Assembly (NCBI RefSeq): GCF_030283205.1
Contig: NZ_JASNWF010000009.1
Location: 62,001-126,000 of the forward strand
Direction: 5' to 3'
Length of the DNA: 64,000 bases
Source of the DNA: Actinomadura opuntiae
GTDB taxonomy: Bacteria; Actinomycetota; Actinomycetes; Streptosporangiales; Streptosporangiaceae
The first letter of the stretch is position 1. The number at the start of each line of letters is the position of its first letter. The position numbers and the translations under genes were made by a program. Below the pieces are notes generated by a model, which was not told where the DNA came from, made no database searches, and worked only from the letters and a program-made list of their open reading frames with translations. Positions 44,021 through 52,107 of this stretch are shown piece by piece.

Positions 44021-45193
44021 TCAGTGCTGCGCGAGGATCAGCTTCTCCAGGAGTGATGCGATCGGCGCGCTGGTCTGCCCGTCGTAGTTGCAGAGGATGA
44101 CCGTGGTCCATCCCGAGTACGGGTAGGTGTACCAGGCGGTGTCGACGCCCTGGGAGCCGCCGTTGTGGCCGAGGATCCGCTGCCCGTTCACGAGCGTGCT
44201 GTCGGGCCCGTAGCCCGCGAACGCCGTCTTCGCGGGCTTGTCGCCTTTGGGCGGCAGCGTGCCCAAGGGCACCTTCGGCGTGGTGATGAGTTCGGTGTAG
44301 GCGCGGCCGAGGAGCCTGTGGCCGTTGAGGGCCGCGGTGAAGCGCATCAGGTCCGCGGCGGTGGCGAAGGCGCCGCCGTCGGGCAGGCCCAGGAAGTCGC
44401 GCTCGCCGGCCACGTCCTCGCGCTGCCCTGAGGAGGTGGTGGTGTAGGGGCGGGCGATGCGCCGGTCGTTCAGCCCCTGCGGCCGGGTGTAGAAATCCGA
44501 GGCGGTCATGCCCGCCTTACCGAAGATGTGGCGGCGGACGTAGTCGTAGTACGACAGGCCGGACACCTTCGCCACGATCGCGCCGAGCACGACGAAGGCC
44601 GAGTTGCTGTACAGGTAGGCCGTTCCGGGGGTGGAGTGCAGCCCGTTCTTGCGGATGAGCGCCATGGTCCCGTCCATGACCTGGTCCGCGCTGGTCCAGG
44701 TGTCCTGGAGGTGCGGATACTCGGGGTTCTCCTGGTGGTAGTCGCCCATGCCGGAGGTGTGGGTGAGCATCTGGTGCACGGTGACGCGGTCGGCGACCTC
44801 GGCGGGGAAGCCGTCGAGGTAGGCGCCCAGCTTCCCGTCGTAGGCGATCTTCCCCGCCTCCGCCAGTTGCGCGACCGCCACGCCGACGAAGACCTTGCTG
44901 ATCGAGCCGAGCGCGAAGACGGTGCCCGGCCGGTTGCGGATCGAGCGCTCCTTGTCCGCTATCCCGTAGGAACGGGACAGGACGGTGCGCCCGCGGTTCG
45001 CGAGCAGGACCGTCCCGGAGAACCGGTCCTCGGCGGCCTGCTGCGCGATGAACCGGTCGAACTCGCCGCCGGGCCGCAGCTCCCGGCCCGCGGGGCCGTC
45101 GGCGCTCGCCGTCCCGGTGGTCCTCAGCCATCCGCCCGCGGCGAGCGGCACGGCTCCCATCAGCCCGAGCGCGGAACGTCGGTTCACGGCCAT
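44021..45193 (-). CDS. Exported serine hydrolase (class C beta-lactamase/D-Ala carboxypeptidase fold)
   Basis: 390 residues. Tat-like signal NRRSALGLMGAVPLAAGGW. Catalytic triad motifs of the serine beta-lactamase/EstB group: Ser97-x-x-Lys100 in LGSISK, Tyr195-Ser-Asn in YLYSNSA, and GHNGGSQG near residue 345 in place of KTG. Other blocks: TVHQMLTHTSGMGDY and LGLPDGGAFATAADLMRF. Likely acts on D-Ala peptides or esters outside the membrane. The leader folds into a long hairpin that includes the RBS. Confidence 0.88.
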   Translation of the reverse strand: MAVNRRSALGLMGAVPLAAGGWLRTTGTASADGPAGRELRPGGEFDRFIAQQAAEDRFSGTVLLANRGRTVLSRSYGIADKERSIRNRPGTVFALGSISKVFVGVAVAQLAEAGKIAYDGKLGAYLDGFPAEVADRVTVHQMLTHTSGMGDYHQENPEYPHLQDTWTSADQVMDGTMALIRKNGLHSTPGTAYLYSNSAFVVLGAIVAKVSGLSYYDYVRRHIFGKAGMTASDFYTRPQGLNDRRIARPYTTTSSGQREDVAGERDFLGLPDGGAFATAADLMRFTAALNGHRLLGRAYTELITTPKVPLGTLPPKGDKPAKTAFAGYGPDSTLVNGQRILGHNGGSQGVDTAWYTYPYSGWTTVILCNYDGQTSAPIASLLEKLILAQH

Positions 45194-45195
45194 CC

Positions 45196-45238
45196 TGCAT
45201 CTCCCTCCACAGCAGTGAATGCGGTGGAAGGAGATGCA
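45196..45238. promoter_or_regulatory. Hairpin containing the RBS of the serine hydrolase gene
   Basis: tgcatctccctccac at 45196-45210 pairs with gtggaaggagatgca at 45224-45238 (14 of 15 positions). On the minus strand the ggagg of the hydrolase RBS falls inside the stem, 3 nt before the ATG side ends. Pairing should hinder ribosome entry. It could also act as a terminator for rightward transcripts. Confidence 0.5.
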
Positions 45239-45278
45239 ACATGATCGCGTGTTTCCCGGCCGTTATCCCGGCCGGGGC

Positions 45279-46595
45279 TCAGAGGGATTCGGCGATCGCG
45301 TAGAGGGCGGCGCCGATGTGGCCGACCTCGTCCTCCGTGCAGACGTACGGCGGCATCGTGTAGATCAGCTTCCCGAACGGGCGCAGCCAGACGCCGTGCG
45401 CCATCGCGAGCTCCTGGACGGCGGTCATGTCGACGGGCTCCCGCGCCTCGACCACGCCGATCGCGCCGAGGACCCGCACGTCGGCGACCCCGGGCAGCTC
45501 CTCGGCGCCGGCGAGTTCGCTGGTCAGGACGGCCTCGATGGTGTCGACCTCGTCCCGCCAGTCGCGCGACAGCAGCAGGTCGATGGACGCGGACGCCACG
45601 GCCGCGGCGAGGGGGTTGGCCATGAACGTCGGCCCGTGCATGAGCGCGCCCGCATCGCCCGAGGTGATGCCGTGGGCGACCCGGTCGGTGCACAGCGTCG
45701 CCGCCATCGTCATGTATCCGCCGGTCAGCGCCTTGCCGACGCACATGATGTCGGGGACGACCTCGGCGTGGTCGCAGCCCCACAGCTCGCCCGTCCGGCC
45801 GAACCCGGTGGCGATCTCGTCCAGGACGAGCAGCAGGCCGTGCTCGTCGGCGATGTCGCGGAGGGCGCGCAGGTACTCGGGCGCGTAGAAGCGCATGCCG
45901 CCCGCGCCCTGGACGATCGGCTCGGCGATGATCCCGGCGAGCTCGTGAGCGTGCTCGGCGGCGAGCTTGGCGACCTCGTCGATGTAGGCCCGGTCGGGGT
46001 CGGCGGTGTAGCCGGACGGCGGCACCGGCGCGAACACGTGCCGGGCGAGGACATCGCTGAACAGGTGGTGCATGCCGTTGACGGGGTCGCAGACGGCCAT
46101 GTCGCCGAAGGTGTCGCCGTGGTAGCCGCCGCGGACGGTCAGCAGCCGGTGCCGTTCGGGCCGCCCCTGCGACCGCCAGTACTGCATCGCCATCTTGATC
46201 GCGACCTCGACGGCGACGGACCCCGAGTCGGCGAAGAACACCTTGGTGAGCGGCTCGGGCGTCAGCTCGACGAGCCGCTCCGCGAGCCGCACGGCCGGCG
46301 GATGGGTGAGCCCGCCGAACATGACGTGCGCCATCTTGCCGAGCTGTCCGGTGACGGCCGCGTTCAGCTTCGGGTGGTTGTAGCCGTGGATCGCCGCCCA
46401 CCACGACGACATCCCGTCGATCAGCTCGGTGCCGTCGGCGAGGGTGAGCCGCACCCCGTCGGCCGACACGACCGGCTGGACCGGCGCCGTCGCGGGCATC
46501 GGCGCGTACGGGTGCCAGATGTGCTCGCGGTCGAACGCCAGCATCCGCTCGGCCTCGGCGGGGCTCATCCGGCCCAGCTGCAGCGGGATCATCAC
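45279..46595 (-). CDS. bioA: Adenosylmethionine-8-amino-7-oxononanoate aminotransferase
   Basis: 438 residues, full length for Bio[10 protein letters not shown] near the N-terminus and [16 protein letters not shown] are BioA hallmarks (SAM/KAPA pocket). PLP features: [13 protein letters not shown], the [14 protein letters not shown] Asp, and Lys288 in CVGKALTGG. Transfers the amino group of SAM to KAPA to make DAPA in biotin synthesis. No bioB, bioD or bioF is nearby. The start overlaps the cca stop by 4 bp, so the two are translationally coupled, an odd pairing of biotin and tRNA genes. Confidence 0.95.
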   Translation of the reverse strand: MMIPLQLGRMSPAEAERMLAFDREHIWHPYAPMPATAPVQPVVSADGVRLTLADGTELIDGMSSWWAAIHGYNHPKLNAAVTGQLGKMAHVMFGGLTHPPAVRLAERLVELTPEPLTKVFFADSGSVAVEVAIKMAMQYWRSQGRPERHRLLTVRGGYHGDTFGDMAVCDPVNGMHHLFSDVLARHVFAPVPPSGYTADPDRAYIDEVAKLAAEHAHELAGIIAEPIVQGAGGMRFYAPEYLRALRDIADEHGLLLVLDEIATGFGRTGELWGCDHAEVVPDIMCVGKALTGGYMTMAATLCTDRVAHGITSGDAGALMHGPTFMANPLAAAVASASIDLLLSRDWRDEVDTIEAVLTSELAGAEELPGVADVRVLGAIGVVEAREPVDMTAVQELAMAHGVWLRPFGKLIYTMPPYVCTEDEVGHIGAALYAIAESL

Positions 46596-48124
46596 GACTC
46601 CGACGCAGTCGGCCCGGGGGGTGTGGGGGGTCGTCCCCCCTCGGGAGATTCGGACTCCTCGGGCTCGATCCCCTCCTCGGCGGCCCAGCGGCGCAACTCC
46701 CGCTCGGCGGCCTCCTTACCGATCATGCCCTGGTCGAGGCGCAGCTCCAGGAGGAACCGGTACGCCTTGCCGACGAGCGGCCCCGGCCTGATCCCGAGGA
46801 TCGCCTGGATCTCGTTGCCGTCGATCTCGGGCCGGATCGCGGCGAGCTCCTCCTCCTCGGCGAGCCGCTCGATCCGCGCCTCCAGGTCGTCGTAGGTGCG
46901 GCGGAGCCGGTCGGCCTTGCGCTTGTTGCGGGTGGTGCAGTCGGCGCGGGTCAGCTTGTGCAGCCGGTCGAGCAGCGGCCCGGCGTCCCGCACGTACCGG
47001 CGGACGGCCGAGTCCGTCCACTCGCCGGTGCCGTAGCCGTGGAACCGCAGGTGCAGCTCCACCAGGCGGGACACGTCCGCCACGACGTCCTTCGGGTAGC
47101 GCAGCGCGGCCAGCCGCTTGCGGGTCATCTTCGCGCCGACGACCTCGTGGTGGTGGAACGACACCCGGCCGCCCGCCTCGAACCGGCGGGTCTTCGGCTT
47201 GCCGATGTCGTGCAGCAGCGCCGCCAGCCGCAGGACGAGGTCGGGCCCTTCCTTCTCCTGCGCGATCGCCTGCTCCAGCACGATCAGCGAGTGCTCGTAG
47301 ACGTCCTTGTGCCGGTGGTGCTCGTCGATCTCCAACCGCAGCATCGGCAGCTCCGGCAGCACGTGCGCGGCGAGGCCCGTGTCGACCAGCAGCGCCAGGC
47401 CCTCCCGCGGGTACTGCCCGCAGACCAGCTTGGACAGCTCGTCGCGCACCCGCTCGGCGGACACGATCTCGATCCGGCCGGCCATGTCCTTCATCGCCTG
47501 GACGACGTCGGGCGCGACGGTGAAGCCGAGTTGCGCGGCGAACCGGGCGGCCCGCATCATCCGCAGCGGGTCGTCGCTGAAGGAGTCCTCCGGCCGGCCG
47601 GGCGTCCGCAGCACCTGGCGCTGCAGGTCGGCGAGGCCGCCGAACGGGTCGACGAACTCGTACCCGGGCAGCCGCGCCGCCATCGCGTTCACCGCGAAGT
47701 CGCGGCGGCGCAGGTCCTCCACCAGGGAGGTGCCGTACGACACCGCCGGCTTGCGCGACTTCGGGTCGTAGGACTCGCTGCGGTAGGTGGTGATCTCCAG
47801 CTCGTGGCCGTCCTTGCGCAGCCCGACCGTGCCGAACTCGATGCCGATCGTCCAGACGTTGTCCGCCCAGCCCTTGATGATCTCCAGGATCCGCTCCGGC
47901 GGCGCGTCGGTCGTCAGGTCGACGTCCTTGGACGGCCGGCGCAGCAGCGCGTCCCGGACGGGCCCGCCGACCAGCGCCAGCTCGTGCCCCGCGGCGGCGA
48001 ACCGCTCGCCGAGCCCGTCGGCGACCGGCGCTATCCGGCGCAGCAGCTCCGCGATCGCGGTCCTGCGCCGCGCGGAGGCGCTGGGGTTCTCGTTGTCGTC
48101 GGGCACCTGGTCGAGCACGGCCAT
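46592..48124 (-). CDS. cca: CCA tRNA nucleotidyltransferase with HD domain
   Basis: 510 residues. Class II nucleotidyltransferase head: [13 protein letters not shown] (53-61), catalytic Asp67 and Asp69 in [10 protein letters not shown], the [10 protein letters not shown] motif, and [18 protein letters not shown] with [17 protein letters not shown]. An HD phosphohydrolase domain follows ([30 protein letters not shown]). Adds or repairs the 3' CCA of tRNA; the HD domain may remove cyclic phosphates. The Pro-rich C-terminal tip is variable. Equivalent to M. tuberculosis pcnA (Rv3907c). Confidence 0.95.
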   Translation of the reverse strand: MAVLDQVPDDNENPSASARRRTAIAELLRRIAPVADGLGERFAAAGHELALVGGPVRDALLRRPSKDVDLTTDAPPERILEIIKGWADNVWTIGIEFGTVGLRKDGHELEITTYRSESYDPKSRKPAVSYGTSLVEDLRRRDFAVNAMAARLPGYEFVDPFGGLADLQRQVLRTPGRPEDSFSDDPLRMMRAARFAAQLGFTVAPDVVQAMKDMAGRIEIVSAERVRDELSKLVCGQYPREGLALLVDTGLAAHVLPELPMLRLEIDEHHRHKDVYEHSLIVLEQAIAQEKEGPDLVLRLAALLHDIGKPKTRRFEAGGRVSFHHHEVVGAKMTRKRLAALRYPKDVVADVSRLVELHLRFHGYGTGEWTDSAVRRYVRDAGPLLDRLHKLTRADCTTRNKRKADRLRRTYDDLEARIERLAEEEELAAIRPEIDGNEIQAILGIRPGPLVGKAYRFLLELRLDQGMIGKEAAERELRRWAAEEGIEPEESESPEGGRPPTPPGPTASES

Positions 48125-48461
48125 CGAGCGTATTTCCTTGGTGTGCGGGCTGACAAAGGACTTTCGGCGGGCGCCGGCCCTTCACATGGCGCGAGCCCCG
48201 GGTTACGTTCTGGACACCCCCGATGACGCCAGCGCGACCGCCGGTGAGCCTCCCGTACGCACCACGGTAGCGGGATCCCCGGGGCCCGCGGTCCGCCGCA
48301 CCTGCGGCTCCGGCGCATCGGGCGGCCCGCCCCGCCGCTCGGCGGGTGTTGAACCGGACACCACGGGTATGTGGGGGGACCCCACGGAATGCGACGCACG
48401 GGGGCACAGGGAGACCGGCACGGGGATGTGCGGGGAGTTCCCCGCGGGACGGAGCCACATC
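48125..48461. other. Spacer between cca and the YbaK-type gene (no gene)
   Basis: 337 bp between divergent genes. Reading frames cross it but none has a supported start or family match. Promoters for both genes are expected; nothing repeated or palindromic was found. Confidence 0.4.
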
Positions 48462-49064
48462 ATGAAGGACGCCCTCACCATCCACCGCGCGCTGCTCGAA
48501 TGGGAGGCCGTGCACGAGATCGTCCGGCTGCCCATCGGCATCGCCCACGCCGACGAGCTGCCCAAGGCGCTCGGCCTCCCGGCGGACCGGTGCCTGGTGA
48601 CGCGCGTCTTCGCCTGCGACGACGCCTACGGGGGGCGGCGCTTCCTGGCGGGGGTGGTCGTCCCGGCGGGGGACCGGCCGTCCGGTGAGACGGTCCGGCG
48701 CGCCGTCGGCGCCCGGCACGCCCGCCCGGCCCGCGCCGACCTGGTCAACACCGTCACCGCGTACGCGGCGGGACTGGTGTGCCCGCTGCTGCTCCCCGAG
48801 TCGATGCCGCTGCTGATCGACCAGCGGCTCGTGGACGGCCTGGCCGCCGCCGACGTCGTCTACACCCCGACCGGCGAGCCGTCCACCGCGCTCGGCATCC
48901 GCGGCCACGACCTGTACGCGCTGTGCCAGGCGAAACCCGTGGAACTGGCCGCCGCGCCGGGCGTCCCGGCGCCCGCGCCCCGGCCCGCGCGCGAGTCCGG
49001 CCGCGGTCCCGCGGGCCGCCGGAACCGCCCGGACCGGCCCGAGCCGCGCCATCCGGTGGGCTGA
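48462..49064 (+). CDS. YbaK/ProX-type aminoacyl-tRNA deacylase-like protein
   Basis: 200 residues from ATG at 48462 (acggag upstream). Residues 1-165 match the YbaK/EbsC fold: KDALTIHRALLEWEAVHEIVRLP, IAHADELPKALGLPADRCLVTRVFACDD, a central segment ending VVVPAGDRPSGETVRRAVG, and VCPLLLPESMPLLIDQRLV, where family members carry the substrate loop. The end is a disordered Pro/Arg tail. The family hydrolyses mischarged tRNAs, commonly Cys-tRNA(Pro). It occupies the position of the NUDIX gene mutT4 in mycobacteria. The conserved catalytic Lys is not obvious, so activity is unproven. Confidence 0.75.
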   Translation: MKDALTIHRALLEWEAVHEIVRLPIGIAHADELPKALGLPADRCLVTRVFACDDAYGGRRFLAGVVVPAGDRPSGETVRRAVGARHARPARADLVNTVTAYAAGLVCPLLLPESMPLLIDQRLVDGLAAADVVYTPTGEPSTALGIRGHDLYALCQAKPVELAAAPGVPAPAPRPARESGRGPAGRRNRPDRPEPRHPVG

Positions 49065-49178
49065 TCCGCGTCGGAAGTCCGGCGCCCGGCCCGTGCCGAC
49101 TACCATCGAGGCCGTGGTGCGGGAAAACGACGCCCGTCCCGAGGCGGACCCTGCGCCGGGCGGCCATCGGGCGGATTC

Positions 49179-49256
49179 GCGGGCGGACAGGCGGGCGGAC
49201 AGGCGGGCGGACACGGCGTGAGAGCAGGCACGGCGTGAGAGCGGACACGGCGTGAG
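49179..49256 (+). repeat. Short tandem repeats at the DUF6049 start
   Basis: Three perfect copies of the 12-mer gcgggcggaca(g/c) at 49179-49214, followed by three imperfect 16-17-nt units each containing cacggcgtgag up to 49256. The second array carries three GTGAG start-like triplets, one of which is the GTG used here as the start of the DUF6049 gene. Confidence 0.7.
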
Positions 49257-52107
49257 GACCGTGAAACGGGCGGTCGCGCTGGCCGCCGTGCTGCCCTGGC
49301 TCGCGGTGGGGGCCGGGCCCGCCTTCGCGGCCGCGCCCGGCACGGAGGCGCCCACCGGGGCCGCACTCACCGAGGCGGCCCTGCCCGACCAGGCCGCACT
49401 CACCGGGGCGGTGCTGCCCGAGGCGGCCCAGCCCGCCGCCGCCGCGCCCGGCACGGCCCGGAACCCCGACCTCGGGCATTCCCGCAGCCAGGTGGGCCTC
49501 GCGCTGACCAAGGTCACCCCGAAGCCCCTGAAAGCGAACTCGACGCTCGACATCCGGGGCACCGCGCAGAACCGGTCCGGGCACCAGATCGCCGGCGTCA
49601 GCCTGCGGCTGCGCTACGGCCGGCAGCCGATCGGCAACCGCAGCCAGCTCGAGCAGTACTCCGAGATGACCGCGAACCAGCTCCCCGTCCCGGGCCTGAC
49701 CAAGCCGATCCCGCTGGCCGGCGCCGCGGGCGGCAAGCAGGACTGGGAGCTCAAGGTCGCGGTCGGCAAGATGCAGCTGGTCCCGACGAACGGCACGCCC
49801 GGCGTGTACCCGGTGGGCGTCGAGGTGCTGAACTCCGCCCAGCAGGTCGTCGGCGGCGTGACCACCTTCGTGACCTTCATGCCGAAGCGGACGCAGTTCA
49901 AGCCCGTCGCCGTCGGCTGGGTGCTGCCGCTCGCCGACCAGCAGCACCGCACCAGCGACTCGATCTTCCTCGACGACCGGCTGGACCAGGAGCTGACGGG
50001 CGCCGGGCGGCTCAACGACCTGGTCGCCGCGGCGTCCGCCAACCCCAAGACGCCGGTCACCTGGGCGATCGACCCCGCGCTGCTCGACGACGTCCAGCAG
50101 ATGGCGGCGCACGACCACCGCGTCCTCACGCCGGGGGGGAAGTCGGCCAGCAAGACCGTGAAGAAGAGCACCGCCGCGTCCGCCTGGCTGACGGCCCTGC
50201 AGAACGCCATGAAGGGCGACCCGTTCTTCACCCTCCCGTATGCCGACCCCGACGCCGTGGCGCTGGCCCGCTACAAGATGACCGGGACGATCCGCACCGC
50301 GTACGACCAGAGCAACACCGGCGCCATCGCCCAGAAGGCCCTCGGGCGCGCCCCGGACGCGCACTACGCGTGGCCGCCGTACGGAGTCGCCGGCCCCGAC
50401 ACGCTCGACGCGCTCGCCAGGTACGGCCTCAACGGCGGCGGGGCGTTCCTGATGAGCGACCTCCAGTTCGGTGACCTGCCCCAGGGCGTCCCGGCGAACG
50501 CGACCAGCGCGATCCAGACCGCCCACCAGGGCACCCGCAAGACGCTGATCTACGACTCGGCGCTCAACGACATCGTCAGCGCCAACTCCCGGACCGCCGG
50601 CGGCAAGGTGCTGACCGAGCAGCGGTTCCTCGCCGAGACCGCGGTGATCGCCGGCGAGGCGCCCTACGTCCAGCGCACCCTCGTCATCGCCCCCGACCGG
50701 CAGTGGAACCCCGCCCCCGGGCTCGCCGACGACCTGCTGAACTACACCCGCGGCGCGACCTGGCTGCGCGAGACGCCGCTCGGCAAGATGGAGTCGATGC
50801 ACCCGCAGACCCGGGTCCTGCGCGCCTACAACGACGACTACCAGAAGTACGAGCTGGGCGGCGCCTACCTCGAGGAGGTCACGGCCATCGCGCGCCGCGT
50901 CGGCCGCTTCCGGTCGATCATGGTGGAGCCGATCGGCATCTCCTACGAGCGCGCCCTGCTGCGCGTGCAGTCGGCGGCCTGGCGGACCGCCCCGGCCCGC
51001 GCTCGGCACGCCAGGGTCGAGCTGTCGGACGAGGTGGACCACGAGATGGCGCAGGTCCACATCGTCACCACCAAGAACAAGCGGACGAACATGGCGGGCA
51101 GCTCCGGCCGGCTGCCGGTGACGGTCCGCAACACGCTGCACGGCCAGTCGGTCAAGGTGCGGCTCGTCGCGACGTCGGTGAACAGCGCCAAGCTGCAGCT
51201 GCGCCCGCTCGACCGGGAGGACGCGGTCATCGAGCTGCACCCGGGGGAGCAGGTGCAGCGCTGGGTCGCCGCGCAGGCGTCCGGCAACGGCAACTTCGAC
51301 GTCCGGCTGGAGTTGCGGGACGCGGGATCGGGCAGGGTCTTCAGCACCGACACCATCACGGTCCGCACCACGGGGTACGGGCGGCTCTCCCTGCTCATCA
51401 CCGGTGGCGGACTTGCCGTACTCTTCGTGGGCGTCGGAGTGCGGGCCATCAGAGCAAGGCGCCGCCGGAAAGCGGAGGCAGCCGGTGACGGGTCGACCGG
51501 AATGGGACCAGCAGCGACCGGAGAACCGGGGAGCGGATTCCCCGGCCCCGGGTTCCCAGGGTCCGGGTTCCCAGGGTCCGGGTTCCCAGGGTCCGGGATA
51601 CCGCCCGCAGGGCCGCCCGCCGCAGGGGCCTCCCTCGCAGGGCCCTCCGCCGCAGGGCCCTCCGCCGCAAGGCCCGCCCCCTCAGGGACCTCCCCCTCAG
51701 GGACCGCCTCCGCAGGGACCTCCCCCTCAGGGACCTCCCCCTCGGGGACCTCGCCCTCAGGGACCTCCGCCGCCGGGCCGTTCGCCCCAGGGACGTCCAC
51801 CGCAGGGACCCCCTCCTCAGGGCCGTCCACCGCAGGGACGTCCGCCTCAGGGCTATCCGGCGCCGCAGGGCTACCCGGAGCAACCGGGCCGTTCGCCGAA
51901 CCAGGGCTACCCGGCGCCGGGCCCGCGACCTCCGGCCCCACAGCCCCCGCAGGATCCGCGGCAGGCGCACCGTCAGCGGCCCCCGGCCCCGCAGCACCCA
52001 CAGCACCCGCAGGGCCGTCCGGTGCCCGCGAACCCGGGCCAACCGGGCCCGCCGCCGACGGGCAGGCCGCCGGTCGCGGCGAACATCGCCGCCGAGACGG
52101 CGATTGA
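49252..52107 (+). CDS. DUF6049 exported membrane protein (Rv3909-like) with read-through tail
   Basis: 951 residues from GTG at 49252 (GTG at 49261 is an alternative). Signal peptide VKRAVALAAVLPWLAVGAGPAFA. A large extracellular part runs to about residue 710, with blocks LALTKVTPKPLKANSTLDI, VGWVLPLADQQHRTSDSIFLDD, VTWAIDPALLDDVQQMA and YAWPPYGVAGPDTLDAL. TM LSLLITGGGLAVLFVGVGV is followed by the basic stop-transfer RARRRRK. From residue 745 on the reading frame runs 207 codons through the Pro/Gln repeat of murJ as an Ala/Gly/Pro/Ser/Thr-rich tail. In mycobacteria the protein ends just after the TM. Function unknown; always next to murJ, so likely tied to lipid II export or peptidoglycan assembly. 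Confidence 0.88.
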   Translation: MRTVKRAVALAAVLPWLAVGAGPAFAAAPGTEAPTGAALTEAALPDQAALTGAVLPEAAQPAAAAPGTARNPDLGHSRSQVGLALTKVTPKPLKANSTLDIRGTAQNRSGHQIAGVSLRLRYGRQPIGNRSQLEQYSEMTANQLPVPGLTKPIPLAGAAGGKQDWELKVAVGKMQLVPTNGTPGVYPVGVEVLNSAQQVVGGVTTFVTFMPKRTQFKPVAVGWVLPLADQQHRTSDSIFLDDRLDQELTGAGRLNDLVAAASANPKTPVTWAIDPALLDDVQQMAAHDHRVLTPGGKSASKTVKKSTAASAWLTALQNAMKGDPFFTLPYADPDAVALARYKMTGTIRTAYDQSNTGAIAQKALGRAPDAHYAWPPYGVAGPDTLDALARYGLNGGGAFLMSDLQFGDLPQGVPANATSAIQTAHQGTRKTLIYDSALNDIVSANSRTAGGKVLTEQRFLAETAVIAGEAPYVQRTLVIAPDRQWNPAPGLADDLLNYTRGATWLRETPLGKMESMHPQTRVLRAYNDDYQKYELGGAYLEEVTAIARRVGRFRSIMVEPIGISYERALLRVQSAAWRTAPARARHARVELSDEVDHEMAQVHIVTTKNKRTNMAGSSGRLPVTVRNTLHGQSVKVRLVATSVNSAKLQLRPLDREDAVIELHPGEQVQRWVAAQASGNGNFDVRLELRDAGSGRVFSTDTITVRTTGYGRLSLLITGGGLAVLFVGVGVRAIRARRRRKAEAAGDGSTGMGPAATGEPGSGFPGPGFPGSGFPGSGFPGSGIPPAGPPAAGASLAGPSAAGPSAARPAPSGTSPSGTASAGTSPSGTSPSGTSPSGTSAAGPFAPGTSTAGTPSSGPSTAGTSASGLSGAAGLPGATGPFAEPGLPGAGPATSGPTAPAGSAAGAPSAAPGPAAPTAPAGPSGAREPGPTGPAADGQAAGRGEHRRRDGD

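Noticed and set aside
45248-45260. gtttcccgg as a further parS site
   Set aside because: Only the left half matches; no right arm gaaac follows.
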